From the NCBI GenBank assembly GCA_029237695.1, contig CM055271.1, forward strand, positions 32,856,462-32,920,461: DNA of 64,000 bases. The letters are read 5' to 3'. Positions 1-11,652 of this stretch are shown here, one piece after another. The notes under the pieces are model-generated. The model saw only the letters and a list, made by a program, of their open reading frames with translations. It was not told the DNA's origin and ran no database searches. How positions within the stretch are numbered: the stretch's first letter is position 1; each line of letters begins with the position of its first letter. The translations under genes were made by a program, and so were the position numbers. Source of the DNA: Conchocele bisecta (lineage: Eukaryota > Mollusca > Bivalvia > Lucinida > Thyasiridae).

Positions 1-978
1 ACAACTGACGATCCGATGAGAGAGTAATACCGTTTTACCGCGTATCCAATGTTTAAATATACATCGTTATTTTGTATGACTTTCGTAGTTTTTACGAGAA
101 ATTCAAACCGTTTCCAATTATTGGGGAAAATAATATCATGATTTAGACACCCCCGTTTCACTAAGCAGCGGCTTTACTCAGGGAATGGGATCACACGGTC
201 TATTGTTTACACTGGATTAATGGCGGCCCCCATGAGATCTCGGGTAAATCTTATTTTTAAAATAATACGACTGTGGTTTCTTCCTTTTAGTGATGACCAT
301 GTTCTAAAGCCGTTAACACTTATTTAGCAGCAATATTTATGTAGTTAGTCTGAACATTCTGCAGAGAAATATGAATAGGACGGAATCGAGCGTTGTTTAT
401 TTAAACTTAGTCATGTTCATATGCACAGGTCAAAATTATGAACTGAAAATGGCGCTTTTTGTGACAGAAATAACCGTACGCGACGAATAAAAAAAATATT
501 TTGTTATAAATATCACATAATTGCGAACAGCGGGTAGCATCTACTGTTTTAATAATATGCATACATATTGTAATTAATGTTTACTAGTGATATACTTATG
601 AATGATATACGATACTATGGTTTACTCCAACACTATGTTTTAAGGCTGTGTGATTTGCCTCAATATAAGCTGGATTAATTAATACTTATATTCATGCCTT
701 CATATTGAACATCAATACATTTAAAAATATACAAAAATATTACTTAAAGGGGTATCGATATGACTACATTTTAATAATATAAAAATGAAATTAAAATACA
801 CATTACAATCGCTTACAACATAAGTTATTGATCGAAAATAGTCACTGCATCGTGACCTATTTGACCGCATTACCTATTGCAACGGGTTAACCTCATCATA
901 AACCCCTGTTTTACATAGTAACTGGGGGTTATAGTGAGGTATGCTCGCTAATACAATGTTTGCGTAATGTATGTTTAA
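1..978. other. AT-rich sequence with no recognised gene
   Basis: I see no convincing exon, RNA gene or repeat boundary here. The stretch is AT-rich with scattered stops in all frames. I looked for the missing upstream SLC44A exons (first helix and start of the extracellular loop) and did not recognise one. Confidence 0.5.
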
Positions 979-1133
979 TCAACACAACGCTGATTTATCT
1001 ATCTGGAAGGAGTAAAAGCCACCCACATTATTTCGACATCCTCGTTTATTTTTTATATGTTTTGTAACCAACACAACACTGATTTATCTATCTGCAGGGA
1101 TAAGATCGTACCTGCATTATTTTGACATCCTCC
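979..1133. repeat. Direct duplication of about 65 bp, two copies
   Basis: Positions 979-1044 and 1071-1133 are diverged direct copies. Both contain CAACACAAC, then TGATTTATCTATCTG, and end near ATTTTGACATCCTC or ATTTCGACATCCTC. The second copy overlaps the 3' end of the exon-like stretch on the - strand and its putative splice donor. The first copy therefore looks like a decaying duplicate of that exon end plus intron. Confidence 0.6.
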
Positions 1134-1270
1134 AATGCACGAAGGTGGGCATAGCTGCCATCGCGACCGGCTGCCCCACTCCCGCTGTAAGTAGTCACTG
1201 GTGTATTATTATTTGGCCCATAGCCAAGGTGTGTGGGATCATGTGGTTTCTGAACCCGATTTTCTGACAT
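1112..1270 (-). CDS. Possible first coding exon of an unrecognised gene
   Basis: On the - strand an ATG at 1270 opens a 53-codon stretch beginning MSENRVQKPHDPTHLGYG. The middle is rich in Asn, Thr, Ser and Gly, and it ends in ALEDVKIMQ. It runs straight into a plausible donor, CAG followed by GTACGA, with the intron beginning at 1111. Codon use looks protein-like and the stretch is not part of a recognisable transposable element. The N-terminal half is low complexity and probably disordered; the end could begin a helix. I do not recognise the family. The gene would run leftward out of the window, opposite to SLC44A. It could also be a chance open stretch: the only support is the ATG, the composition and the donor. 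Confidence 0.35.
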
Positions 1271-1462
1271 GATGTAACATGTGACGTAATTTTTACAGAA
1301 GATTTTCATTAAATTCTTCCTAACAAACGAAGAGAGTTTGATGATATGTAGCGCACCAAATACGATGAAATATATGTTTTATGAGTGCTCTGAAAGTTAT
1401 TTACCATAACTTATAACTTTCACAAAGAATCGAGTACAGTTTATTTCTTACATTTACATACT

Positions 1463-2029
1463 CTACTGTCTGTTCCACGTTTTTCTGCCAACAAACTTTT
1501 GGCTATTAAACACATGAAATATTAAATATTAAAAATATTTAAATGTAAGTAATTTTTCATCAATAACAAAAAAGTCGACCTCCACAATTGTTTTTCTTTG
1601 ATGAAATTCCATCAAATATTGATTTTATAGGGAAAAAAACGATTTTTCTATGGGAATTTAACATGGGGAGAAAAGAGGTGGAAGTGCTGGGGAGGAGACA
1701 AAACGAAAAAATTTGGAAATTGACTCCGAAACCTGGCTAGATAGCTTGGAAATGATGTAACTAAGAAAACAAGTTAGATCTTGAAAATCGGTCCACAAAT
1801 CAAAAATTATTTTAAAAAATCTGTTTTTAGCCCCCATGTTAATTTCCCGTAGGAAAATATTTTTTTTCGCAATAAAATCAATATTTGACGGAAATTCATA
1901 AAATAATTTTTTTTGGGGAGGGTGACTTTTTTGTTATTCATGAAAAATACTTATATTTAAATATGTTTAAGATTTAATGTGTTTAATGGCCAAAAGATCG
2001 TCGGCAGCAAAACGTGGAACAGATAGTAG
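1463..2029. mobile_element. 567-bp inverted-repeat element (MITE)
   Basis: The ends are matching inverted repeats: CTACTGTCTGTTCCACG on the left, and the complement of CTACTATCTGTTCCACG on the right. The interior is also largely self-complementary, for example a stretch containing CAAATATTGATTTTAT and its inverse. There is no coding capacity. A shorter relative with the same ends (CTACTGTCTGTTTCAC) lies at 40007-40411. This is a non-autonomous DNA element; the superfamily is not assigned. Confidence 0.75.
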
Positions 2030-2570
2030 TTTTTATGTACAGTTACAGTAACCGATTGTTCGTCAAAACGACAGAATTATGAGATTAAAGCCGCCTCTAC
2101 AATAAAGAAAAACGTGTACCGCATTTGCTGCGGTATATTTGAAAAAAAAAAAAATTCCATTAGAATTCAGGGTAGGGGGGTGGGGTTGGGTGGGGACTTC
2201 TTAATTGAAAGATAGTTTTTTTATTGATTTCGCAATAGCACCATTTGTTTTTTTCGTCGGCCAAGTGGGCTGGGGAGACGGCTAGGTGGGTCCGGCGGTA
2301 TGATGCCCTCCGAAATTTTATTTTGCTATGAGCGTTATGGTGCATTTTTAGAGCAAAAAAAATATCTTACTCGCCAAATTATTAGGGGGGCGCGTGCCGG
2401 GTTTTCCCCTATGTGAATCCGCCCTTATCTACTGTAATCACATCTAAAAAACATGACGTCACGCCGTTCGGAAACACGTGATCCCACACCTTGTACAGCA
2501 GTGGCCCCGCCTCTCAATCAATGGGATGCTTTATGTAATAGTGATCCCCCAGGATGAAGGGCATGTACCT
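2030..2570. other. Unassigned spacer
   Basis: No gene or clear element was recognised. It includes A- and G-rich runs near 2140-2190. At 2562-2570 there is the sequence GCATGTACCT, which resembles the right end of the TTAA-flanked R element described at 18786. Confidence 0.4.
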
Positions 2571-2784
2571 TTAACCCTTTCAATGCTGAATTAAATTTTG
2601 TCGTCTGCTGTTTATTTTTTTTGTTCCACTTGTCTTATCACAAACATGATTTGACAGCATTTTAGAATCATTTCCAATGGAAATGATTCTAAAGTGCTGT
2701 CAAGCCATGTTTTTTATTGAGAAAGAAGACAAAATATAAAAAACTGCAGACGACAATTTTTGTTTCCTGCATTCTAAGGGTTAA
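2571..2784. mobile_element. TTAA-flanked foldback MITE (FB family), copy 1
   Basis: The copy is bounded by TTAA on both sides, with CCCTTT and AAGGG just inside. The centre is a hairpin around TTTCCAATGGAAA flanked by TTAGAATCA and TGATTCTAA. The outer arms carry GTCGTCTGC and GCAGACGAC. TTAA target duplication and CCCTTT ends are typical of piggyBac-type non-autonomous elements. Other copies lie at 3837, 21003, 21320, 43399 and, interrupted, around 30590-32466. Confidence 0.8.
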
Positions 2785-3749
2785 TGTTTACCGGTTTTGT
2801 AACAGAAATGCGTTAACGTTATTGTTTTTTCACAATATCTCTTTAACCCCTTGCCAGACATTGATAATATTTCACATCAAATGTTTGTCTAGGGATAATG
2901 CTTCACTACGCACACCTCCACATCCAAATTATCAAGGTCAAGGTCATTTTTTTACTTGTAATGTTCACTGGTTTTGTAACAGAAATACGTTAAAGTTATT
3001 GTTTTTTTTCACAATATCTCTTTAAAACCCCCTTGCCAGACTTTGTAATAATTTTTCACATCAATGTTTGTCTAAGCATGATGCATCATTATGCACACCC
3101 CCCACAACATCCAAAATTCTCAAGGTCAAGGTCATTTATTTACTTGTAAATGTTCACCGGGATTTTTGTACAGAAATGCGTTAAAGTTATTGTTTTTTCA
3201 CAATATCTCTTTAACCCCATTGCCAGACATTGAAATAAATATTTCACATCAATGTTTGTCTAGGGATGATGCTTCATTACGCACACCCCCCACATGCAAA
3301 TTCTAATGGTCAAGGTCATTTTTTATTTACTTGTAATGTTCACCGTTTTTGTAACAGAAATGCGTTAAAGTTATTGTTTTTTCACAATATCTCTTTAACC
3401 CCTTTCCAGACATTGATAATATTTCACATCAATGTTTGTCTAGGGATGAAATGCTTCATTACGCACACCCCCACCCCCCACATCCAAAGTCTGAAGGTCA
3501 TGGTCATTTATTTACTTGTAATGTTCACCGGTTTTGTAACAGAAATGCGGTTAAAGTTATTGTTTTTTCACAATATCTCTTTAACCCCTTTCCAGACATT
3601 GATAATATTTCACATCAATGTTTGTCTACGGATGATGCTTCATTATGCACACCCCCACATCCAAATTCTCAAGGTCATTTATTTACTTGTAATGTTCACG
3701 GTGAAATGCCTCGGCAGGCGCGACACCGCTTCCGTGGCGGAATTCTTGT
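2785..3749 (+). mobile_element. Tandem-core element, 5' truncated, 173-bp family
   Basis: About five and a half copies of a roughly 173-bp unit are present. Each has TTTTGTAACAGAAATGCG, CACAATATCTCTTTAA and the box AAGGTCAAGGTCA. The 3' end is intact: GGCGCGACA, a small CCGC-TTCCGT-GGCGG hairpin and the terminus AATTCTTGT. The 5' hairpin end is absent; the unit starts right after the FB element. The complete relative is at 16410-17624. Confidence 0.75.
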
Positions 3750-3836
3750 TAGTCCACCTCATCATCTTGTTTTTATCCACAACTTTTTCACAATAAAGTC
3801 AATATTTCAACAAATTTCATGAAGGGTCAGCCTTAA

Positions 3837-4030
3837 TCCATATAATGCTGATTTACTTTTTTTCGCCTACTATTTCTTTTCATTTTCCATTTTTCTCATC
3901 AAAAAATGCTTTGACAACACATTAGAATCATTTCCATTGGAAATGATTCTAAAGTGCTGTCAAACCATTTTTTCATTGAGAAAGAAGACAAAATATAAAC
4001 CAACAGTAGACAACAATTTACGTTAATGGG
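3837..4030. mobile_element. FB foldback MITE, copy 2
   Basis: The copy is flanked by TTAA at 3833-3836 and 4031-4034. The central hairpin TTTCCATTGGAAA and its flanks match the other FB copies, but the outer arms are more diverged. Confidence 0.75.
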
Positions 4031-4221
4031 TTAAATTTGGTAAATAGAGGATCCATTTAATGTAGATTTAAGAAACGAGTCGTACAGTTTATGTACCGTA
4101 ATGAGCAACAAATTTACCAAAGTTTCGTAGCCACGTTTCCAAAATTTACAATTTTTCCATAAATGGCGTCAAAAGTTGACAAGTTTTTTTTGCTTTATTT
4201 ATAAAATATGTTGTAAATTTT

Positions 4222-4295
4222 GTAAACGTATTTAATGAAATTGCGCAGATGTCCGAAGGTACAAAATAACATGGCATGTCTCACATGCCTATCAA
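4222..4295. repeat. Intron repeat end bordering the 84-bp array
   Basis: This stretch contains TTTAATGAAATTGCGCAGATG followed by TCCGAAGGTACAAA and ATGGCATGTCTCA. It is closely matched just upstream of the SLC44A exon at 56011 (55950-55998) and twice, inverted, at 47763-47978. It looks like one arm of a dispersed foldback element. Confidence 0.65.
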
Positions 4296-4298
4296 TGT

Positions 4299-7200
4299 AG
4301 CTGTCCGTTGGATTACTACGTGTATGTACAGATGGAAACGAAAGTGACGGCATATACCAATGTATTGTAGGTTTGTGTTGTGAGCTGTCTGTCGGATTAC
4401 TACGTACATGTATGTACAGACAGAGATGAAAGTGACGGCATGTACCAATGTATTGTAGGTTTGTGTTGCGAGCTGTCTGTCGGATTACTACGTACGTGTA
4501 TGTACAGACAGAGATGAAAGTGACGGCATATGCCAATGTATTGTAGGTTTGTGTTGCGAGCTATCTGTCGGATTACTACGTACATGTATGTACAGACAGA
4601 GATGAAAGTGTCGGCATATACCAATGTATTGTAGGTTTGTGTTGCGAGCTGTCTGTCTGATTACTACGTGTATGTACAGACAGAGATGAAAGTGTCGGCA
4701 TATACCAATGTATTGTAGGTTTGTGTTGCGAGCTGTCTGTCGGATTACTACGTACGTGTATGTACAGACAGAAGATGAAAGTGACGGCATATACCAATGT
4801 ATTGTAGGTTTGTGTTGCGAGCTGTCTGTCTGATTACTACGTGTATGTACAGACAGAGATGAAAGTGACGGCATATACCAATGTATTGTAGGTTTGTGTT
4901 GCGAGCTGTCCGTCAGATTACTACGTGTATGTACAGACAGAGATGAAAGTGACGGCATATACCAATGTATTGTAGGTTTGTGTTGCGAGCTGTCCGTCAG
5001 ATTACTACGTGTATGTACAGACAGAGATGAAAGTGACGGCATGTACCAATGTATTGTAGGTTTGTGTTGCGAGCTGTCCTTCAGACTACGACTTGTATGT
5101 ACAGACCGAGACGAAAGTGAGTGCATATACCAATGTATTGTAGGTTTGTGTTGCGAGTTGTCCGTCGGATTACTACGTGTATGTACAGACATAGATGAAA
5201 GTGACGGCATATACCAATGTATTGTAGGTTTGTGTTGCGAACTGTTCATCAGACTACTACGTGTATGTACAAACGGAGATGAAAATGACGGCATATACCA
5301 ATGTATTGTAGGTTTGTGTTGCGAGTTGTCCGTCGGATTACTACGTGTATGTACAGACAGAGATGAAAGTGACGGCATATACCAATGTATTGTAGGTTTG
5401 TGTTGCGAGCTGTCTGTGGATTACTACGTGTATGTACAGACAGAGATGAAAGTGACGGCATATACCAATGTATTGTAGGTTTGTGTTGCGAGCTGTCTGT
5501 CGGATTACTACTGTATAGTACAGCTGAGATGAAAGTGACGGCATATGCCAAAGTATTGTAGGTTTGTGTTGTGAGCTGTCTGTCGGATTACTACGTGTAT
5601 GTACAGACAGAGATGAAAGTGACGGCATATACCAATGTATTGTAGGTTTGTGTTGCGAGCTGTCCGTCGGATTACTACCTGTATGTACAGACGGAGGCGA
5701 AAGTGACGGCATATACCAATGTATTGTAGGTTTGTGTTGCGAGCTGTCCGTCGGATTACTACCTGTATGTACAGACGGAGGCGAAAGTGACGGCATATAC
5801 CAATGTATTGTAGGTTTGTGTTGCGAGTTGTCTGTCAGATTACTACGTGTATGTACAGACTGAGATGAAAGTGACGGCATATGCCAAAGTATTGTAGGTT
5901 TGTGTTGTGAGCTGTCTGTCGGATTACTACGTGTATGTACAGACAGAGATGAAAGTGACGGCATATACCAATGTATTGTAGGTTTGTGTTGCGAATTGTC
6001 CATCGGATTACTACCTGTATGTACAGACGGAGGCGAAAGTGACGGCATATACCAATGTATTGTAGGTTTGTGTTGCGAGCTGTCCGTCGGATTACTACCT
6101 GTATGTACAGACGGAGGCGAAAGTGACGGCATATACCAATGTATTGTAGGTTTGTGTTGCGAGCTGTCCGTCGGATTACTACCTGTATGTACAGACGGAG
6201 GCGAAAGTGACGGCATATACCAATGTATTGTAGGTTTGTGTTGCGAGTTGTCTGTCAGATTACTACGTGTATGTACAGACAGAGATGAAAGTGACGGCAT
6301 ATACCAATGTATTGTAGGTTTGTGTTGCGAGTTGTCCATCGGATTACTACCTGTATGTACAGACGGAGGCGAAAGTGACGGCATATACCAATGTATTGTA
6401 GGTTTGTGTTGCGAGTTGTCTGTCGGATTACTACGTGTATGTACAGACAGAGATGAAAGTGACGGCATATGCCAAAGTATTGTAGGTTTGTGTTACAAAA
6501 TGTCTGTCGGATTACTACGTGTATGTACAGACAGAGATGAAAGTGACTGCATATACCAATGTCTTGTGGGTTTGTGTTGCGAGCTCTCCGTCAGATTACT
6601 ACGTGTGTGTAAAGACAGAGATGAAAGTGACGGAATATGCCAATGTATTGTAGGTTTGTGTTACGAAATGTCTGTCGGATTACTACGTGTATGTACAGAC
6701 AGAGATGAAAGTGACGGCATATACCAATGTATTGTAGGTTTGTGTTGCGAGTTGTCCGTCGGATTACTACCTGTATGTACAGACGGAGGCGAAAGTGACG
6801 GCATATACCAATGTATTGTAGGTTTGTGTTGCGAGCTGTCTGTCGGATTACTATGTGTCTGTACAGATGGAGGCGAAAGTGACGGCATATGCCAATGTAT
6901 TGTAGGTTTGTGTTGCGAGTTGTCCGTCGGATTACTACTTGTATGTACAGACAGAGATGAAAGTGACGGCATATGCCAATGTATTGTAGGTTTGTGTTAC
7001 GAAATGTCTGTCGGATTACTACGTGTATGTACAGACAGAGATGAAAGTGACTGCATATACCAATGCATTGTAGGTTTGTGTTACGAGCTCTCCGTCAGAT
7101 TACTACGTGTATGTACAGACGGAGACGAAAGTGACGGCATATACCGATGTGTTGTAGGTTTGTGTTGCGAGCTGTCTATCGGATTACTACGTGTGTGTAC

Positions 7201-10200
7201 AGACAGGGACGAAAGTGACGGCATATACCAATGTATTATAGGTTTGTGTTGCGAGTTGTCCGTCAGATTACTACGTGTATGTACAGACGGAGATGAAAGT
7301 GACGGCATATACCAATGTATTGTAGGTTTGTGTTGCGAGCTGTCTGTCGGATTCCTACGTGTATGTACAGACAGAGATGAAAGTGACGGCATATGCCAAT
7401 GTATTGTAGGCTTGTGTTGTGAGCTGTCTGTCGGATTACTACGTGTATGTACAGACAGAGATGAAAGTGACGGCATATACCAATGTATTGTAGGTTTGTG
7501 TTGCGAGTTGTCCGTCGGATTACTACCTGTATGTACAGACGGAGGCGAAAGTGACGGCATATACCAATGTATTGTAGGTTTGTGTTGCGAGTTGTCCGTC
7601 GGATTACTACGTGTATGTACAGACAGAGATGAAAGTGAGTGCATATACCAATGTATTGTAGGTTTGTGTTGCGAGCTGTCCTTCAGACTACGACTTGTAA
7701 GTACAGAGAGAGACGAAAGTGAGTGCATATACCAACGGAGATGAAATTGAAGGCATATGCCAATGTATTGTAGGTTTGTGTTGCGAGTTGTCCGTCGGAT
7801 TAATACGTGTATGTACAGACAGAGATGAAAGTGACGGCATATGCCAATGTATTGTAGGTTTGTGTTGCGAGCTGTCTGTCGGATTACTACGTGTATGTAC
7901 AGACAGAGATGAAAGTGACGGCATATACCAATGTATTGTAGGTTTGTGTTGCGAACTGTCTGTCGGATTACTACGTGTATGTACAGACAGAGATGAAAGT
8001 GACGGCATATACCAATGTATTGTAGGTTTGTGTTGCGAGCTGTCCGTCGGATTACTACGTGTATGTACAGACAGAGATGAAAGTGACGGCATATACCAAT
8101 GTATTGTAGGTTTGTGTTGCGAGCTGTCCATCGGATTACTACGTGTATGTACAGACAGAGATGAAAGTGATGGCATATACCAATGTATTGTAGGTTTGTG
8201 TTGCGAGCTGTCCGTCGGATTACTACATGTATGTACAGACGGAGACGAAAGTGACGGCATATACCAATGTATTGTAGGTTTGTGTTGCGAGCTGTCCGTC
8301 TGATTACTACGTGTATGTACAGACGGAGACGAAAGTGACGGCATATACCAATGTATTGTAGGTTTGTGTTGCGAGCTGTCCATCGGATTACTACGTGTGT
8401 ATACAGATGGAGACGAAAGTGACGGCATATACCAATGTATTGTAGGTTTGTGTTGCGAGCTGTCTGTCAGATTACTACGTGTATGTACAGACGGAGACGA
8501 ATGTGACGGCATATACCAATGTATTGTAGGTTTGTGTTGCGAGCTGTCCGTCGGATTACTACGTGTGTTACAATACAGATGGAGACGAAAGTGACGGCAT
8601 ATACCAATGTGTTGTAGGTTTGTGTTGCGAGCTGTCCATCGGATTACTACGTGTGTGTACAGACAGGGACGAAAGTGACGGCATATACCAATGTATTGTA
8701 GGTTTGTGTTGCGAGCTGTCCTTCAGACTACGACTTGTATGTACAGACGGAGACAAAAGTGAGTGCATATACCAATGTATTGTAGATTTCTGTTGCGAAC
8801 TGTTCATCAGACTACTACGTGTATGTACAAACGGAGATGAAAATGACGGCATATACCAATGTATTGTAGGTTTGTGTTGCGAGTTGTCCGTCGGATTACT
8901 ACGTGTATGTACAGACAGAGATGAAAGTGACGGCATATACCAATGTATTGTAGGTTTGTGTTGAAAGCTGTCTGTCGGATTACTACGTGTATGTACAGAC
9001 AGAGATGAAATTGACGGCATATGCCAATGTATTGTAGGTTTGTGTTGTGAGCTGTCTGTCGGATTACTACATGTATGTACAGACAGAGATGAAAGTGACG
9101 GCATATGCCAATGTATTGTAGGTTTGTGTTGCGAGTTGTCCGTCGGATTATTACCTGTATGTACAGACGGAGGCGAAAGTGACGGCATATACCAATGTAT
9201 TGTAGGTTTGTGTTGTGAGCTGTCCATCAGATTACTACGTGTATGTACAGACGGAGACGAAAGTGACGGCATATACCAATGTATTGTAGGTTTGTGTTGC
9301 GAGTTGTCCGTCAGATTACTACGTGTATGTACAGACAGAGATGAAAGTGACGGCATATACCAATGTATTGTAGGTTTGTGTTGCGAGTTGTCTGTCAGAT
9401 TACTACCTGTATGTACAGACAGAGATGAAAGTGATGGCATATACCAATGTATTGTAGGTTTGTGTTGCGAGTTGTCTGTCGGATTACTACGTGTATGTAC
9501 AGACAGAGATGAAAGTGAGTGCATATACCAATGTATTGTAGGTTTCTGTTGTGAACTGTTCATCAGACTACTACGTGTATGTACAAACGGAGATGAAAAT
9601 GACGGCATATACCAATGTATTGTAGGTTTGTGTTGCGAGTTGTCCGTCGGATTACTACGTGTATGTACAGACAGAGATGAAAGTGACGGCATATACCAAT
9701 GTATTGTAGGTTTGTGTTGTGAGCTGTCTGTCGGATTACTACATGTATGTACGGACAGAGATGAAAGTGACGGCATATGCCAATGTATTGTAGGTTTGTG
9801 TTGCGAGTTGTCCATCGGATTACTACCTGTATGTACAGACGGAGGCGAAAGTGACGGCATATACCAATGTATTGTAGGTTTGTGTTGCGAGTTGTCCGTT
9901 GGATTACTACCTGTATGTACAGACGGAGTCGAAAGTGACGGCATATACCAATGTATTGTAGGTTTGTGTTGCGAGTTGTCCGTCGGATTACTACCTGTAT
10001 GTACAGACGGAGGCGAAAGTGACGGCATATACCAATGTATTGTAGGTTTGTGTTGCGAGCTGTCCGTCAGATTACTACGTGTATGTACAGACGGAAACAA
10101 AAGTGACGGCATATACCAATGTATTGTAGGTTTGTGTTGCGAGTTGTCCGTCGGATTACTACCTGTATGTACAGACGGAGATGAAAGTGACGGCATATAC

Positions 10201-11080
10201 CAATGTATTGTAGGTTTGTGTTGCGAGTTGTCCGTCAGATTACTACCTGTATGTACAGACGGAGACGAAAGTGACGGCATATACCAATGTATTGTAGGTT
10301 TGTGTTGCGAGCTGTCTGTCAGATTACTACCTGTATGTACAGACAGAGATGAAAGTGACGGCATATACCAATGTATTGTAGGTTTGTGTTGCGAGTTGTC
10401 TGTCGGATTACTACGTGTATGTACAGACAGAGATGAATGTGACAGCATATACCAATGTATTGTAGGTTTGTGTTGCGAGTTGTCTGTCGGATTACTACGT
10501 GTATGTACAGACAGAGATGAAAGTGACGGCATATACCAATGTATTGTAGGTTTGTGTTGCGAACTGTCCGTCGGATTACTACGTGTATGTACAGACAGAG
10601 ATGAAAGTGACGGCATATACCAAAGTATTGTAGGTTTGTGTTGCGAGTTGTCCGTCGGATTACTACGTGTATGTACAGACAGAGATGAAAGTGACGGCAT
10701 ATACCAATGTATTGTAGGTTTGTGTTGCGAGCTGTCCATCAGATTACTACGTGTATGTACAGACAGAGATGAAAGTGACGGCATATACCAATGTATTGTA
10801 GGTTTGTGTTGCGAGCTGTCCATCAGATTACTACGTGTATGTACAAACGGAGATGAAACTGACGGCATATACCAATGTATTGTAGGTTTGTGTTGCGAGT
10901 TGTCCGTCAGATTACTACGTGTATGTACAGACAGAGATGAAAGTGACGGCATATACCAATGTATTGTAGGTTTGTGTTGCGAGCTGTCTGTCAGATTATT
11001 ACCTGTATGTACAGACAGAGATGAAAGTGACGGCATATACCAATGTATTGTAGGTTTGTGTTGCGATCTGTCAGCCTCAG
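4299..11080. repeat. Tandem array 1: about 81 copies of an 84-bp unit
   Basis: The unit contains GTAGGTTTGTGTTGCGAG, CTGTCNGTC(A/G)GATTACTAC, GTGTATGTACAGAC, GATGAAAGTGACGGC and ATATACCAATGTATT. Units differ by scattered substitutions. The length is a multiple of three and the consensus lacks stops in one frame on each strand, so long apparent ORFs (28-residue repeats CCELSVGLLRVC... on +, HKPTIHWYMPSLSS... on -) arise on both strands. Several are broken by TGA or indels, which argues against translation. The last unit shades into the SLC44A exon at 11081. A short hairpin, CTGTCTGT pairing with ACAGACAG, occurs in many units. Confidence 0.95.
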
Positions 11081-11205
11081 ATTACGTACTAGTAGTGTAC
11101 AGACTCACTTTAAAAGTGTTGGCTGGTACAGCCTCGACAGCCGACTATGAGAAGATGATCTGTAAGAATGGAGTTAATCCAAAGACGATTATGGAAACCC
11201 TGGGT
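11081..11205 (+). CDS. SLC44A (choline transporter-like) exon 1 of window, loop region
   Basis: This exon encodes a stretch ending ADYEKMICKNGVNPKTIMET then LG, followed by a perfect donor GTAAGT at 11206. It aligns with the extracellular loop of vertebrate CTL2 after its CPDRYLTYL segment: an acidic/aromatic stretch, then a Cys, then a short region before the DCPA motif. The phase at the donor is 0, which fits the next exon at 18696. The acceptor is uncertain. CCTCAG before 11081 and GTACAG before 11132 give the same frame, and the first lies in the degenerate last unit of array 1. CTL proteins are multi-pass membrane transporters of choline and related cations at the plasma and organelle membranes. 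The gene symbol is withheld because the paralogue cannot be decided. Confidence 0.7.
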
Positions 11206-11287
11206 GTAAGTTGGGACACTTTGTTATTGGCGGCTGGTTGGGAGCATGCGAAGAGTACATTTAATGGCGGGATTCATCCTTACTGGA

Positions 11288-11652
11288 GTGGGTGGCAGGT
11301 GTAAGCATGCGATTGGTAATTTAACAATCTGGATTCATTGTTACTGGAATCCCTGCCAGAGACCTGGTTTGGCCCTCAGATACATCATTGGTATTCTTGT
11401 ATGTGAGAGTTGAATTTGGATATAACCCTATTACTTTTATGGGAAAGGGTCAAGTGACTTTGGTGTGGTATGGACCTGGCACCAGGTCATGTTATTCTAA
11501 TTTCAGGGCTGAAAATTATTTATTTCGATGTAAATATTACGTTTTGGTTTTGCCCCCAATGAAACGGGTTGAATGCGGGATCGAACCCGTTAGTCCGACT
11601 TTAAATGGCCTTAGCTATTGACAGGCCATTAAACATCATTAAACAAACAAAG
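11288..11652 (+). mobile_element. SINE-like retroposon, AAAC tail
   Basis: It starts GTGGGTGGCAGGTG, contains a GGTCAAGTGACTTTGGTGTGG block and a promoter-like GGGATCGAACCCG, and ends GGCCATTAAACATCATTAAAC then AAACAAAG. Related copies are at 39219-39662 (complete), 35288-35475, 22149-22375, 18140-18245 and 30150-30265. Similar sequence also lies just before it (11227-11287) and after it (11655-11703), so a target duplication cannot be called safely. Confidence 0.6.

Noticed and set aside
4488..11036. Long open frames on both strands of the 84-bp array (28-residue repeats)
   Set aside because: Unit length is a multiple of three and the consensus is stop-free in one frame of each strand. Both strands are equally open, and units with stops or frameshifts occur. 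The frame link to the exon is reported as a finding, but the array itself is not called coding.
11206..11304. Extension of the exon frame after 11205 to the stop at 11302
   Set aside because: A perfect GTAAGT donor lies at 11206, the following sequence belongs to a dispersed SINE-like family, and the phase fits the exon at 18696.
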